The notes below the pieces were generated by a model. It was not told where the DNA came from and ran no database searches. It saw only the letters and a list, made by a program, of their open reading frames with translations. From contig MOYE01000001.1 in the NCBI GenBank assembly GCA_001899335.1, forward strand, positions 50,920-114,919: a stretch of 64,000 nt of DNA. The letters run 5' to 3'. This DNA is from Candidatus Gastranaerophilus phascolarcticola. Lineage in GTDB: Bacteria; Cyanobacteriota; Vampirovibrionia; Gastranaerophilales; Gastranaerophilaceae. The position numbers and the translations under genes were made by a program. This document shows, one piece after another, positions 48,793 to 58,235 of the stretch. Within the stretch, counting starts at the first letter, position 1; the number at the start of each line of letters is the position of its first letter.

Positions 48793-50511
48793 ATGTTACA
48801 AAAAATTCAATCAAGTGAGATAAAAAGTAGAAATAGTGTGAACAATGCCCGTAATAACTCCCAAAACCAAAATTTTGGCGGTATCGGCGACTTTGTTATC
48901 CAAGGGGTTCAACTGTGCGAACGCCACCCTATGGTTAACGTTTCTGTACTTGATTTGTCTACTGCAATTATTCCAAGAACAATTATTGAAACTTATTCCG
49001 GTGATGCCGCTGTCGACGAAAAAGGCGAAAAGAAACGTAAAGCTAACGTTTTTGCCGGAATGGAAGCGTTTAGACGTGAAGCATCAGGGCTTATTATTAA
49101 CTGTTTAATCCCGGGCTTTATTGTTGCGGGTGTGGCTAAACTTATTCAACGCCCTATTATGAAAGGATTTAGCAAAACTAACCTTTCTAACGTTTGGGCT
49201 AACTCTGATTCTTTAGACAAAATTTCTAAATACTATCTTGATGCCAAGGGCGCAAACGAAAACGAAAGAGTTGTTAATACATTTAAATCAATGCTCCACG
49301 ATTTAGAAGGAGCTGACGGTGATGTGCCGAAAAAAGGGCTTGTTAAATTCAGTTCTTTCAACGACTTAGATGCCAACGCTAAAGAATTGGCTGAATGCGT
49401 TACTTCTGACAAACCGTTTAAAGCCGCTTACAAAAACTTAATCGACAAAACTCATATCGGTGAACATATTCAATTCAAAGGTGATAAAGGATTTTTCTCT
49501 TCTAACCTTGAATCCTTAATGGAAAACACCGTTAAAGTTGTCAAAGAATTCCACAAAGAAAACATCACAACAGAAAAAGGCGTTGCAGACTACATCGCAA
49601 AAGCTAAAAAACTCGTTAAAACCAAGAGCCTTGCAGGTCTTGCCGTAATTATTCCGCTGGCAATTTCTGCGCAGCCTATCAACAGGTGGCTTACACGCAA
49701 AGCCTCCGGTAAAAAAGGTGCGCCTATTTATGATGAATTCAAAGATAAAAACTCAAAAACAGAAGTAAACCTTTCTGAAAAAGATAAAGCCGCTTTATTC
49801 AAACAAAAAATCATATCCGTATCATCAATGGTCGGTGTGGCATTGCTTTCTATGATGAAACTTCCTAGCATGAAAATGTTGGAATTTAACGGAATATTCC
49901 CGTCAATGGATATGGCGCGTATAGTTTCAACCGCTACATTTGCAAGCCGTATGGCAGCATCAGAAGATAAAAACGAACTTCAATTGTCAACTGTTCGTGA
50001 TATTACTACATACGCAAGTATGTACTTCCTCGGCGATTATGCTGCAAAAGGTGCTGCGACATTAATGGAAAAAGCTAACCCTGAATTAAAACTTTTGAAT
50101 AGATTCAAAGATGTTGATAAAGATGCAAATGTATTCAAGAAATTCTGGAACTGGGTTAAAAATACCAGCCTTAAATCTTCAGATGAATTAGTAACAAAAC
50201 ACGCTAAAAATATGCGTACTTGGTGTCAAGTCGCAAATATAGGATTTTCTCTTGCCTTATTGGGCTTGCTTGTACCGCTTTTGACAGTTGGTTCAGCACA
50301 AAAAGGCAGAAAGAAAGATATCGAAGCTCAAAAACAAAATACACTAGCTAATAACTCGAACGAAACCGGTGTATCGACCGGCACGGGCGCCACAACCCCG
50401 GCGGCCGCCGCTGCCGCGGATAAAACCGCGACAGGTTCAAACGGTGACACCAATGCCGCCGAAACTTTCCACAAATTTTCGTTCGATAGATTTAACAGTA
50501 AAGTAGGTTAG
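48793..50511 (+). CDS. hypothetical membrane protein, tandem paralogue A
   Basis: N/Q-rich leader + NFGG; QPINRW, GIFPSMDMARIVSTATFASRMAA. Confidence 0.75.
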   Translation: MLQKIQSSEIKSRNSVNNARNNSQNQNFGGIGDFVIQGVQLCERHPMVNVSVLDLSTAIIPRTIIETYSGDAAVDEKGEKKRKANVFAGMEAFRREASGLIINCLIPGFIVAGVAKLIQRPIMKGFSKTNLSNVWANSDSLDKISKYYLDAKGANENERVVNTFKSMLHDLEGADGDVPKKGLVKFSSFNDLDANAKELAECVTSDKPFKAAYKNLIDKTHIGEHIQFKGDKGFFSSNLESLMENTVKVVKEFHKENITTEKGVADYIAKAKKLVKTKSLAGLAVIIPLAISAQPINRWLTRKASGKKGAPIYDEFKDKNSKTEVNLSEKDKAALFKQKIISVSSMVGVALLSMMKLPSMKMLEFNGIFPSMDMARIVSTATFASRMAASEDKNELQLSTVRDITTYASMYFLGDYAAKGAATLMEKANPELKLLNRFKDVDKDANVFKKFWNWVKNTSLKSSDELVTKHAKNMRTWCQVANIGFSLALLGLLVPLLTVGSAQKGRKKDIEAQKQNTLANNSNETGVSTGTGATTPAAAAAADKTATGSNGDTNAAETFHKFSFDRFNSKVG

Positions 50512-50514
50512 AAA

Positions 50515-52149
50515 ATGCAAGTTAGTAAATTAAATATTCAAAACAATTACCCACAGCAAAATAGAAATAGCAAAGAAAATAATAATCAACAAAAATTCGG
50601 TGACGCGTTTTCACTGGCATTAAGATTTTTAGATACCAACCAGGCTTGGGGTGCAACCGCAGTTGACGTTGGTTCTATGGTAATCCCAAGAACAGCGGTC
50701 GACTTCCAACGCGGTGTTGACGCCGGTCTGGAAACCGCTACACGTGAATCTTCAAGTTCTGCTAACCACGCAATGGTTGGGGTTTACGGTGCCCTTGCAG
50801 GCGTTCTGCTTGCAAGTACGCTGAATAATAAGTTCGGTATTAAATTTAATAACATTTTTGCAGGCGACAAAATTCTTGATAACTTAGGTAAAAGCTGGCA
50901 TGATGAAGTTCAAGCCGGCAACAAAGAACCGCTTAGAAAACACCTTGAAAAAGTTGTCGGTTCTATTGAAGGTTTCAATCCGTCAAGAGCAAAAGACGGA
51001 TGGGTTGGAATTTCTGAAGATACACAAAAACTTATTGTTGATAGATTAGAAAATGATATTAAAAAATTAGATAAAAACAAAATTAGCAGTGAAACAGAAA
51101 AATATATTCACACCCTGATTACTTCTTCTACAGGTGCAGAATCAAAAATGCGTCTGAAAGGTCTTGGCGGTAAAGAGGCTGTGACTGGTTTGGATTTGAA
51201 AACAATCCTCGAAAATACTTATTCTGTTACAAAAGCATTTACATCCGAAAAAGTTGGTAAAGTATTCCGTGAAACAAAAGACTTTGCAGCTAATGATTTT
51301 ATTAAATCTATGAAAGGATTTAATATGCGCCGTTCATTGCTCGGTGTTGGTATTGCAGGTGCAATCGGTATGTCAATTCAACCGATTAACAGATACATCA
51401 CAAAACGCAGAACCGGCGAAGATAAATTCGTTGGCGGCGGCGAAAAGGATAACTCATTTGGCTTTAAGGTTAGAAAAGCAATTGCAGCTGCGGCATTTGG
51501 TACCGGCGCATTCGCTTGCATAAGTACTAACCCGAAAGAAATTTTACCTAGAATTCAATTCCGCGGAATGGTTCCGTCATTGAACCAATTTAAAGCTATT
51601 TATGGTCTGACAATTATGTCACGCTTTATGTCTGCAAGAAACGATAACGAATTGACAGAATCTGCAATCAAAGACGTAATCGGTTTCGCTAACTGGTTAA
51701 TCCTCGGTAACATCGTAACCAAAGGCGTTGCAAACGGCTTGGATAAAGACTTGATTAACATTAAGGAAAGCGATAAAGGTCAAGGTTTCTTCAAATGGCT
51801 GAAAAATTCAAGTGTAAAAACAAGGGATGAAGTTCTTCTTGCAAGCCTGAAAAAAGAAGGAATTGATGTCGTGAAAGACGGCAAATCATTGACTTATAGC
51901 GAAATGTTAAAGAAAATTCCTGCAAGCGATGCGATTACTAAAGCAAAATTAAGAAAATTGAATATTGCACAGGTCGCCGGTTACTTGTATTCAGGTCTTG
52001 TCTTGGGTGTAGGGCTTCCAAAACTCAATGCATACCTGACAAATAAACGTATGGCAAAACTTGCTGCTGAAGAAGCCGCTAAAACACCGGCAGAAACACC
52101 GGATTTCTTTAAAGAACAAATGGAAATGAAGACGTTTATGAGTGCGTAG
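50515..52149 (+). CDS. hypothetical membrane protein, tandem paralogue B
   Basis: N/Q-rich leader + KFGD; QPINRY, GMVPSLNQFKAIYGLTIMSRFMSA. Confidence 0.75.
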   Translation: MQVSKLNIQNNYPQQNRNSKENNNQQKFGDAFSLALRFLDTNQAWGATAVDVGSMVIPRTAVDFQRGVDAGLETATRESSSSANHAMVGVYGALAGVLLASTLNNKFGIKFNNIFAGDKILDNLGKSWHDEVQAGNKEPLRKHLEKVVGSIEGFNPSRAKDGWVGISEDTQKLIVDRLENDIKKLDKNKISSETEKYIHTLITSSTGAESKMRLKGLGGKEAVTGLDLKTILENTYSVTKAFTSEKVGKVFRETKDFAANDFIKSMKGFNMRRSLLGVGIAGAIGMSIQPINRYITKRRTGEDKFVGGGEKDNSFGFKVRKAIAAAAFGTGAFACISTNPKEILPRIQFRGMVPSLNQFKAIYGLTIMSRFMSARNDNELTESAIKDVIGFANWLILGNIVTKGVANGLDKDLINIKESDKGQGFFKWLKNSSVKTRDEVLLASLKKEGIDVVKDGKSLTYSEMLKKIPASDAITKAKLRKLNIAQVAGYLYSGLVLGVGLPKLNAYLTNKRMAKLAAEEAAKTPAETPDFFKEQMEMKTFMSA

Positions 52150-53173
52150 TTTCGATTTTGTCTGCACGGCTTAGAAAATCTATTATATTTAAAACTTTGA
52201 TATTTGTTCCAAAAAGAGCCTTTTTCAACCCGACTACACAGGCAGGGCAGGAGGTAAGGACGATTTTGGCACCGGTTTTTTTGATTGCTTGAGCCTTTTT
52301 ACGGGCTAAAACATTTGCAATATCCGGCTTTTTGAATACAAACTCTCCGGCAAGCCCGCAGCAGCCCTCGGGTATCGGGGTAAATTCCACGTTTTTGCAT
52401 CTTGCGAGCAGTTTCGGTAAAAAGTCAGTGTTCTCAAGGTGACAAGGTTGGTGGAACGTTACTTTCTGAACCTTTTTAAACTCAAAATTTAAACCGAGGT
52501 CGTTAATGAGTGTTTCTGCATTTATGAATTTCTTGTCGATTGTTCCGTAATGTTTAAGTGTGCTTTCACAGCTTGCACAGTCTGTCAGTACAAATTCTGA
52601 CGGCGACGAGTTTATAAGCTCTGTGTTGCGAGCTTTGACTTCTTCAAATTTTTCAAGGTTGCCGGCGGAGAAAAAAGGAAGTCCGCAGCAAGAAAATCCC
52701 GCGTCTGCAAGATGAATATCTGCTTTATTCAGAAGTTTTTTTAGTGCGTTTTCTGTCCTCGGGTAAATTTTGTTTACACAGCCTTTGAAATATAGAATTT
52801 CGTGTGTGCCTGTCCGCTGCGGCTTAATCAGCCGTATTATTAAATCAAAAATATTGTGAAAACATTGCAAAATTTTGAACGACGGACGAGCTGAAATATA
52901 TTCATATTTCGCGGTTTGAAGAATTTCACATACGTCAATGCCTGCAGGGCAAAACTTTGAACATTTATCGCATTTAAGACATAAATCAAGATATGAGTCT
53001 ATTTGAGACGAAAGTTTTAAATCTCCTTTTAGAACACCGGAGAGCATGACAAATTTGCCCTTAGAAACGGCGCATTCGTTCCCGGTAGCCTGAAAAACAG
53101 GACAAACGCCCTGGCAAAGCCCGCATTTTGAACACTTATTTATCTCTTTTTCAAAATCTTTCAGTTTCTTCAT
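52136..53173 (-). CDS. GlcF/LutA-like iron-sulfur oxidoreductase subunit
   Basis: CSKCGLCQGVCP, CLKCDKCSKFCP, two CCG domains. Confidence 0.88.
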   Translation of the reverse strand: MKKLKDFEKEINKCSKCGLCQGVCPVFQATGNECAVSKGKFVMLSGVLKGDLKLSSQIDSYLDLCLKCDKCSKFCPAGIDVCEILQTAKYEYISARPSFKILQCFHNIFDLIIRLIKPQRTGTHEILYFKGCVNKIYPRTENALKKLLNKADIHLADAGFSCCGLPFFSAGNLEKFEEVKARNTELINSSPSEFVLTDCASCESTLKHYGTIDKKFINAETLINDLGLNFEFKKVQKVTFHQPCHLENTDFLPKLLARCKNVEFTPIPEGCCGLAGEFVFKKPDIANVLARKKAQAIKKTGAKIVLTSCPACVVGLKKALFGTNIKVLNIIDFLSRADKIETTHS

Positions 53174-53179
53174 ATTTCT

Positions 53180-53187
53180 ATTATAAT
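53180..53187. promoter_or_regulatory. overlapping bidirectional -10 ATTATAAT for two divergent leaderless genes
   Basis: TATAAT on each strand, each 6 nt before the respective ATG. Confidence 0.55.
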
Positions 53188-53193
53188 TATATT

Positions 53194-54018
53194 ATGAAAA
53201 AAATGAAGTTTTTTGCGGGATATTTTTTGCTTTGCGCTATGGCATTCAGTATGCTTTATCCGTTTTTTGCTATGCTGAATTTATCTTTTGCTGATAATGC
53301 GGATTTTTTTTCTAATCCCGGAAGTTTTATTCATCTCGATTTAACGCTTGAAAATTATAAACGTTTGTTTGCCGACATTCCGATTTTTCAATACTTTTTG
53401 AATAGTTTGATTGTTGCACTGGCGGCAACGGCGGGACAGGTAATATTTTCTGCGCTGGCTGGGTATGCATTTGCAAGATTTAATTTCCGCTGTCGGGATA
53501 TAGTGTTTTTAATAATCCTTATTACGATGATGATTCCGCCGCAGGTTAATATTATTCCGTTGTTTTTTATGATGCGGGAACTTCATTTAATAAACACATA
53601 TCCTGCGCTTATTTTGCCTGCTATGTTTGGCGGGTTTGGAATTTTTATGATGCGCCAGTATTTTCTTGCGTTCCCGAAAGATTTGGAAGAGGCGGCAAGA
53701 ATTGACGGCTGCAACTATTTCCAAACTTTTCTTAAAGTCGTCCTGCCGCTTGCATTGCCGGTTATTGCAACACTAGCAATTTTTACATTTGTAACGACTT
53801 GGAACAGCTTTATGTGGCCGTTGATTTCTACAAATACAGAAGCATTAAGAACTCTTCCGGTAGGGCTTGCAATTTACAAAGGCAGTTTTCGCGAGTTAAC
53901 GCAGTGGGGCGAACTTTTAGCCTGCTCAACTATTTGTACAATTCCGGTAATTCTGGTATTTATACTGGGTAAGAGGTATTTTATAAACGATATTTTGTTG
54001 GGTGGCGTTAAGGAATAA
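53194..54018 (+). CDS. carbohydrate ABC transporter permease (MalG-like)
   Basis: EAARIDGCNYFQTFLKVVLPLALPVIATLAIFTFVTTWNSFMWPL. Confidence 0.93.
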   Translation: MKKMKFFAGYFLLCAMAFSMLYPFFAMLNLSFADNADFFSNPGSFIHLDLTLENYKRLFADIPIFQYFLNSLIVALAATAGQVIFSALAGYAFARFNFRCRDIVFLIILITMMIPPQVNIIPLFFMMRELHLINTYPALILPAMFGGFGIFMMRQYFLAFPKDLEEAARIDGCNYFQTFLKVVLPLALPVIATLAIFTFVTTWNSFMWPLISTNTEALRTLPVGLAIYKGSFRELTQWGELLACSTICTIPVILVFILGKRYFINDILLGGVKE

Positions 54019-54043
54019 AAAAAGAGCCTTTTGGCTCTTTTTT
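54017..54043. terminator. bidirectional intrinsic terminator
   Basis: AAAAAAAGAGCCTTTTGGCTCTTTTTT. Confidence 0.85.
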
Positions 54044-54320
54044 AAATTTGGTGCATATTGTCAAATATCTCTTTTCTTTGTACCCAAATCTCCATTCCCA
54101 TTTCTTTACCAAGATTTGTTAATCCGTCTTTTATTTCCGTAAATGAAGATTTTGAGTTCTCAATATTTCCTAGTAAGAACATTACAAAGTGACCTTGCAT
54201 TAATGTTTGTTTGATATCTTCAATATTAACTTCAAATTTTGCCAGTTCCGCTGTTACACGTGCTACAATTCCTACCTTGTCAACACCGGAAACCGTTACT
54301 ATTATTTGCTTATCGGACAT
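54042..54320 (-). CDS. ACT-domain protein
   Basis: IIVTVSGVDKVGIVARVTAELAKFEVNIEDIKQTLM. Confidence 0.9.
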   Translation of the reverse strand: MSDKQIIVTVSGVDKVGIVARVTAELAKFEVNIEDIKQTLMQGHFVMFLLGNIENSKSSFTEIKDGLTNLGKEMGMEIWVQRKEIFDNMHQI

Positions 54321-55900
54321 GTTTCTTCCTCTTCTTCAACAGTTACAGCTACCGGAACCGGTTCCAATTTCGCTAACTTGTCTCTGTAAATCCAAGTGCC
54401 AACTTTAAATCTTCTGCAATAATCCATTAAATCATTTTTGATTTCAGGAGCAAGGATGTACAATGTGATAAGGTTTGGTATTGACATTGCAATCATCATA
54501 GCGTCTGTAATATCAATGATTGATTTAACGTTCATTGCTGAACCGATTACGATAAATAAACAGTAAATTATATTAAATGTTAAATTACGTTTTTTGCCTT
54601 CACCAAACAAGAAGTTCCACGCTTTTTGACCGTAATATGCCCAAGAAATCAATGTTGATAAAGCAAAGAGGATGACAACAACTGATAAGATAATCGGGAA
54701 GAACGGAATTACTGATTGGAAAGCGCTTGATGCAAGTTCAATCCCTGAAATTCCTTCGTGTGCTTCAAGGTAAGAGCCTGAGAATACAATTGCGAAAGAT
54801 GATAACAAGCAAAGAACCCCGGTTAAGAAAGTTTCGAGTATAGAAACAAAACCTTGAGAGATAGGTTCTTTAGTTTTAACAGCTGCATAAGCGATTGCAG
54901 CGGCACCAGTACCGGCTTCGTTAGATTGAACTGAACGTCTTAAACCAATGATGATAGTACCGAAAACACCGCCAGCGACAGCTTCAGGAGCGAACGCTTC
55001 TTTTACAATTACGCCTAGTGCGTGAGGGATGTTTGCAAAGTGTGCGAGAATAACGACTAAACTTGCGCCGATGTATAAGAAACACATAGACGGAACGAGA
55101 ATAGATGTAACTTTAGCTATGCTTTTAATACCGCCTACAACAGATGCGCCGACAAGGACTGCTACCACAAGACCGAAAATCCAGGTGCATCCGTGGAGGA
55201 AACTAGCTTCACCGCCTGTTATGTGTACAAGTTGGTGTGCAGATTGGTTAATTTGAATCATATTACCGCCGGTAATTGCGCCGCCGATACAAAGAGTTGC
55301 GAATAATACAGCTAAAGTTTGACCGAGAGGTCTCAATTTTTTTCTGGTAAGTCCGTGTGAAATATAGTGCATAGGACCGCCGGAAACGCTGCCGTCAAGG
55401 TTAAATCTTCTATATTTAACAGCTGCAGCTGCTTCGACAAATTTAATAGACATACCCAATAGTGCGCCGGCAAAAATCCAAAACGCAGCACCAGGACCGC
55501 CGATTGAAATTGAAATCGCAACACCTGCGATACTTCCGATACCAATTGTACCTGAAAGAGCTGTAGCTAAAGCCTGTAATGAAGAAACTTCCCCGGTATT
55601 TCCTTCTTTGTGACCGTGGTTGTCAGCGTGATCCTTATCATGGCTGATAACAGTATCTATCGCGTGTTTAAAGCCCCAAACTGAAAGCCCGCGGAAATAA
55701 AATGTGAAAAATATTCCTGCGAAAAGTATCCAGAAAATAATAATTGGTACTTCTGTGCCAGGCATAGGGAAGAATATCAAATTGGCGATTGCGTTGGTGA
55801 CAGGCGCTAAATTTTGGTCAATAAAGGCGTCAACATTCATCGCAAGCGCTTTTGGCATAGATAGTAACAGTGTAAATAGTACAATTAAAAATTTCTGCAT
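54302..55900 (-). CDS. AGCS-family alanine/glycine:cation symporter
   Basis: GTIGIGSIAGVAISISIGGPGAAFWIFAGALLGMSIKFVEAAAAVKYR; NEAGTGAAAIAYAA. Confidence 0.95.
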   Translation of the reverse strand: MQKFLIVLFTLLLSMPKALAMNVDAFIDQNLAPVTNAIANLIFFPMPGTEVPIIIFWILFAGIFFTFYFRGLSVWGFKHAIDTVISHDKDHADNHGHKEGNTGEVSSLQALATALSGTIGIGSIAGVAISISIGGPGAAFWIFAGALLGMSIKFVEAAAAVKYRRFNLDGSVSGGPMHYISHGLTRKKLRPLGQTLAVLFATLCIGGAITGGNMIQINQSAHQLVHITGGEASFLHGCTWIFGLVVAVLVGASVVGGIKSIAKVTSILVPSMCFLYIGASLVVILAHFANIPHALGVIVKEAFAPEAVAGGVFGTIIIGLRRSVQSNEAGTGAAAIAYAAVKTKEPISQGFVSILETFLTGVLCLLSSFAIVFSGSYLEAHEGISGIELASSAFQSVIPFFPIILSVVVILFALSTLISWAYYGQKAWNFLFGEGKKRNLTFNIIYCLFIVIGSAMNVKSIIDITDAMMIAMSIPNLITLYILAPEIKNDLMDYCRRFKVGTWIYRDKLAKLEPVPVAVTVEEEEETCPISK

Positions 55901-56040
55901 CAATACTCTTCCTTTCGGCTTTAAAAAAAATTTATAAAAACAATATAAAAATTTTACTACAAACACAGCAAAAAGCACATAACTTAACATTTTATTTACA
56001 AAAATTAAATTATGTAAATTGTCTATGTGGTGAATTGTTT

Positions 56041-56415
56041 TTATTTTCTAGGGCAAAACATATCCTGACAGGGTTGTCCCGATAATCTTGAACCCGGAGC
56101 GCCCATCGGAGGCATACCCATTGGGGCGCCAAGCATTCCGCCCGGAGGCGGGGCAAAAATGCTGCCCATTGGACCGCGCATTCCTGGCATACCCATTGGT
56201 CCCATAGGACCCATTGGCATTCCCATCATTCCGCCCATTGCATAAGGTGGTACGCCTAAAGGCATTGGCATTCTGTTCGTTTTAGGCAAATCCTTGTAAA
56301 AACTGTTTAAATCATTTCTGTCCATTGATGCTTGTAAATTATCAAGTTTTTTCTCTAAACGATACAAATCGTCACTTGTATAATTACTTTTGAAGCTAAT
56401 ACGTTGGATTTCCAT
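56041..56415 (-). CDS. hypothetical protein with Met/Gly/Pro collagen-like tract
   Basis: MEIQRISFKSN...GMMGMPMGPMGPMGMPGMRGPMG; RBS AGGAG. Confidence 0.65.
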   Translation of the reverse strand: MEIQRISFKSNYTSDDLYRLEKKLDNLQASMDRNDLNSFYKDLPKTNRMPMPLGVPPYAMGGMMGMPMGPMGPMGMPGMRGPMGSIFAPPPGGMLGAPMGMPPMGAPGSRLSGQPCQDMFCPRK

Positions 56416-56450
56416 AGAATATAGGCTCCTGTTTTCCCAAGGCATAAATG

Positions 56451-56483
56451 ATTGTAAATGTAGCTATTTGCTATATTTACAAT
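56451..56483. promoter_or_regulatory. 33-nt hairpin ATTGTAAATGTAGC-TATTT-GCTATATTTACAAT without U-tract
   Basis: 14-bp stem with one mismatch (G.U as RNA). Confidence 0.5.
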
Positions 56484-56512
56484 TATATTTAACAAAATTT
56501 AATAATCAATAG

Positions 56513-57817
56513 TTAAACTTTCAAGCCTATATGTGTAAAATGTCCGTAATCTTCTAATACATCAAGCGGAGCGTCAATGAAAACTTCTGTATGGTGCGGA
56601 TTGCTCAAAGTGGCTTTCCTGTTGAAAGTATTATAATCCTTTAATGAATAGGCGTGCGGTGCGAATAAGTCGTATTCAGGGTTAACAAGTCCTTCTCTGT
56701 AATGTGTTGCTATTCCCGAGTGGTCGCAGGAATAAGTTACAAGATACGGCTTATCTTTTGTCCAGCGGCGTAATTCTTCGGCTGTTGTTTTATTTTTGCT
56801 GCTGGTCATCAGGTCATATTTTGCAGAATTTAAAATATATTTAAAAAAGCGTTTCCAGCCTGTCCAGTCAAGTCTGTCATTGCCGTAGACGGCATCCGTA
56901 AATTCACCTTGAACCCCTCCGTTAAGTTTGTTGACCAGATTTGGTTGTTCGCGTAGTCTTGCAATAACATCTGTGTCAGGCATATTTGGTGTAAAAAGTT
57001 TTTTACGATGGAAAATGAATGATTGTTCAAACATTTTGACACCTTTTGCACCTGAACATAAATCACCGTGAGAATTGTAGACTTCACTGTTTACAAAGCG
57101 TAATTCGTTTCGACTGTTTGGATATTTTATCAAAATATCATTGCCTTGCTGTCTCATTAATTTATACAATTCGACCCGTTGTGACGGATTGCCCATAAAG
57201 TTGTCTATACCGGAAATAAGCCAGCAATCTCCAATCTGTCCTTGTTCAATTTTAAATCGTTCCATTAAAGGAAATAATTCTTCAAATTTCTCTTTGCTTA
57301 ATTGCAGTTCAACGGCATTGCCGTTTTGGTTTGCGTATAATTTTCCGTTTATTACTCCGACTTCGCCTTCTTCAACAAATTTCCCGATATCTTTAAGGTC
57401 GGTGCGGTTTGGAATTTCTGTGATTAAAGGCTTTTCTTGATAAACTTTCTTTATATCTTTTAGAAAATTTTCTGTAAAATATTTGTTTTCGCCGATATTT
57501 TCGAAGATTTTTTCTGAAACTTTACCTTCTTCAATGAGTTGGAAAAGCCCGCTTTCTTTCATCTGTTGATATCTTTCCGGATTGGTCCTGTAGATTTCAG
57601 AAAGTTTGTTTGAATAATATCGTGATAAATTCGGAAATTCGGGTGTTTTTAGTGTGATGGTTCTTTCAATGCTTATTCCCATTCCTGTGGCTTTGGACGC
57701 GCGTGCAATAGGAATTTCAATTTTGTTTGCAGACTTAACTCCGGATGTATGCACAACATCGTCAAATATCCCAATAGCAGTCTTTATAACCTGTTTTCCT
57801 ATTCGCATTTTCCCCAA
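56513..57817 (-). CDS. calpain-like cysteine protease
   Basis: QGQIGDCWLISGIDNF (Cys), APHAYSLKDY (His), LSNPHHTE (Asn). Confidence 0.7.
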   Translation of the reverse strand: MGKMRIGKQVIKTAIGIFDDVVHTSGVKSANKIEIPIARASKATGMGISIERTITLKTPEFPNLSRYYSNKLSEIYRTNPERYQQMKESGLFQLIEEGKVSEKIFENIGENKYFTENFLKDIKKVYQEKPLITEIPNRTDLKDIGKFVEEGEVGVINGKLYANQNGNAVELQLSKEKFEELFPLMERFKIEQGQIGDCWLISGIDNFMGNPSQRVELYKLMRQQGNDILIKYPNSRNELRFVNSEVYNSHGDLCSGAKGVKMFEQSFIFHRKKLFTPNMPDTDVIARLREQPNLVNKLNGGVQGEFTDAVYGNDRLDWTGWKRFFKYILNSAKYDLMTSSKNKTTAEELRRWTKDKPYLVTYSCDHSGIATHYREGLVNPEYDLFAPHAYSLKDYNTFNRKATLSNPHHTEVFIDAPLDVLEDYGHFTHIGLKV

Positions 57818-57872
57818 AAATCCCCGAATAATCTTTACAGATATATAAAGTGTTTTTGGACGGTAAAATTGC

Positions 57873-58235
57873 CTACTCCATAAGAATTATCGCATCGTGT
57901 CCGAGAATTTTTCCAGCTTCTGATGGCGAAATACTGTTTTTATCAAGAATTACCCCGTCGGCGTCTGTCAAAAATGCGATATCAGCACGGTCATAGATTA
58001 GAAATGTTGCGTCAAATTCGCCGGCAAGAAGTTTTGCTTTTTTTGCCGCGTTGAGTGAAATTCCTGTTGGCGCAGAGGTTTTAAATATTATCAAATCTGC
58101 TCCGTCATTTAATTCTTTTGCTAAATTGTCTAAAAATTCATCTATATTTGTAGTATCAGTAAAATTCGCAACAAAGCGTTTTTGCCTGTTGCGAATTTTA
58201 TAATCTATAAGATGTTGTCTTAATTTTTCATCCAT
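57873..58235 (-). CDS. short thiamine-phosphate-synthase (ThiE)-like protein
   Basis: FLIYDRADIAFLTDADGVILDKNSISPSEAGKILG. Confidence 0.6.
   Translation of the reverse strand: MDEKLRQHLIDYKIRNRQKRFVANFTDTTNIDEFLDNLAKELNDGADLIIFKTSAPTGISLNAAKKAKLLAGEFDATFLIYDRADIAFLTDADGVILDKNSISPSEAGKILGHDAIILME

Noticed and set aside
53128-53193. Upstream extension of the ABC permease ORF (MNTYLSLFQNLSVSSYFYYNYI)
   Set aside because: It overlaps the divergent GlcF-like gene; the ATG at 53194 with its -10 6 nt upstream is the better start.
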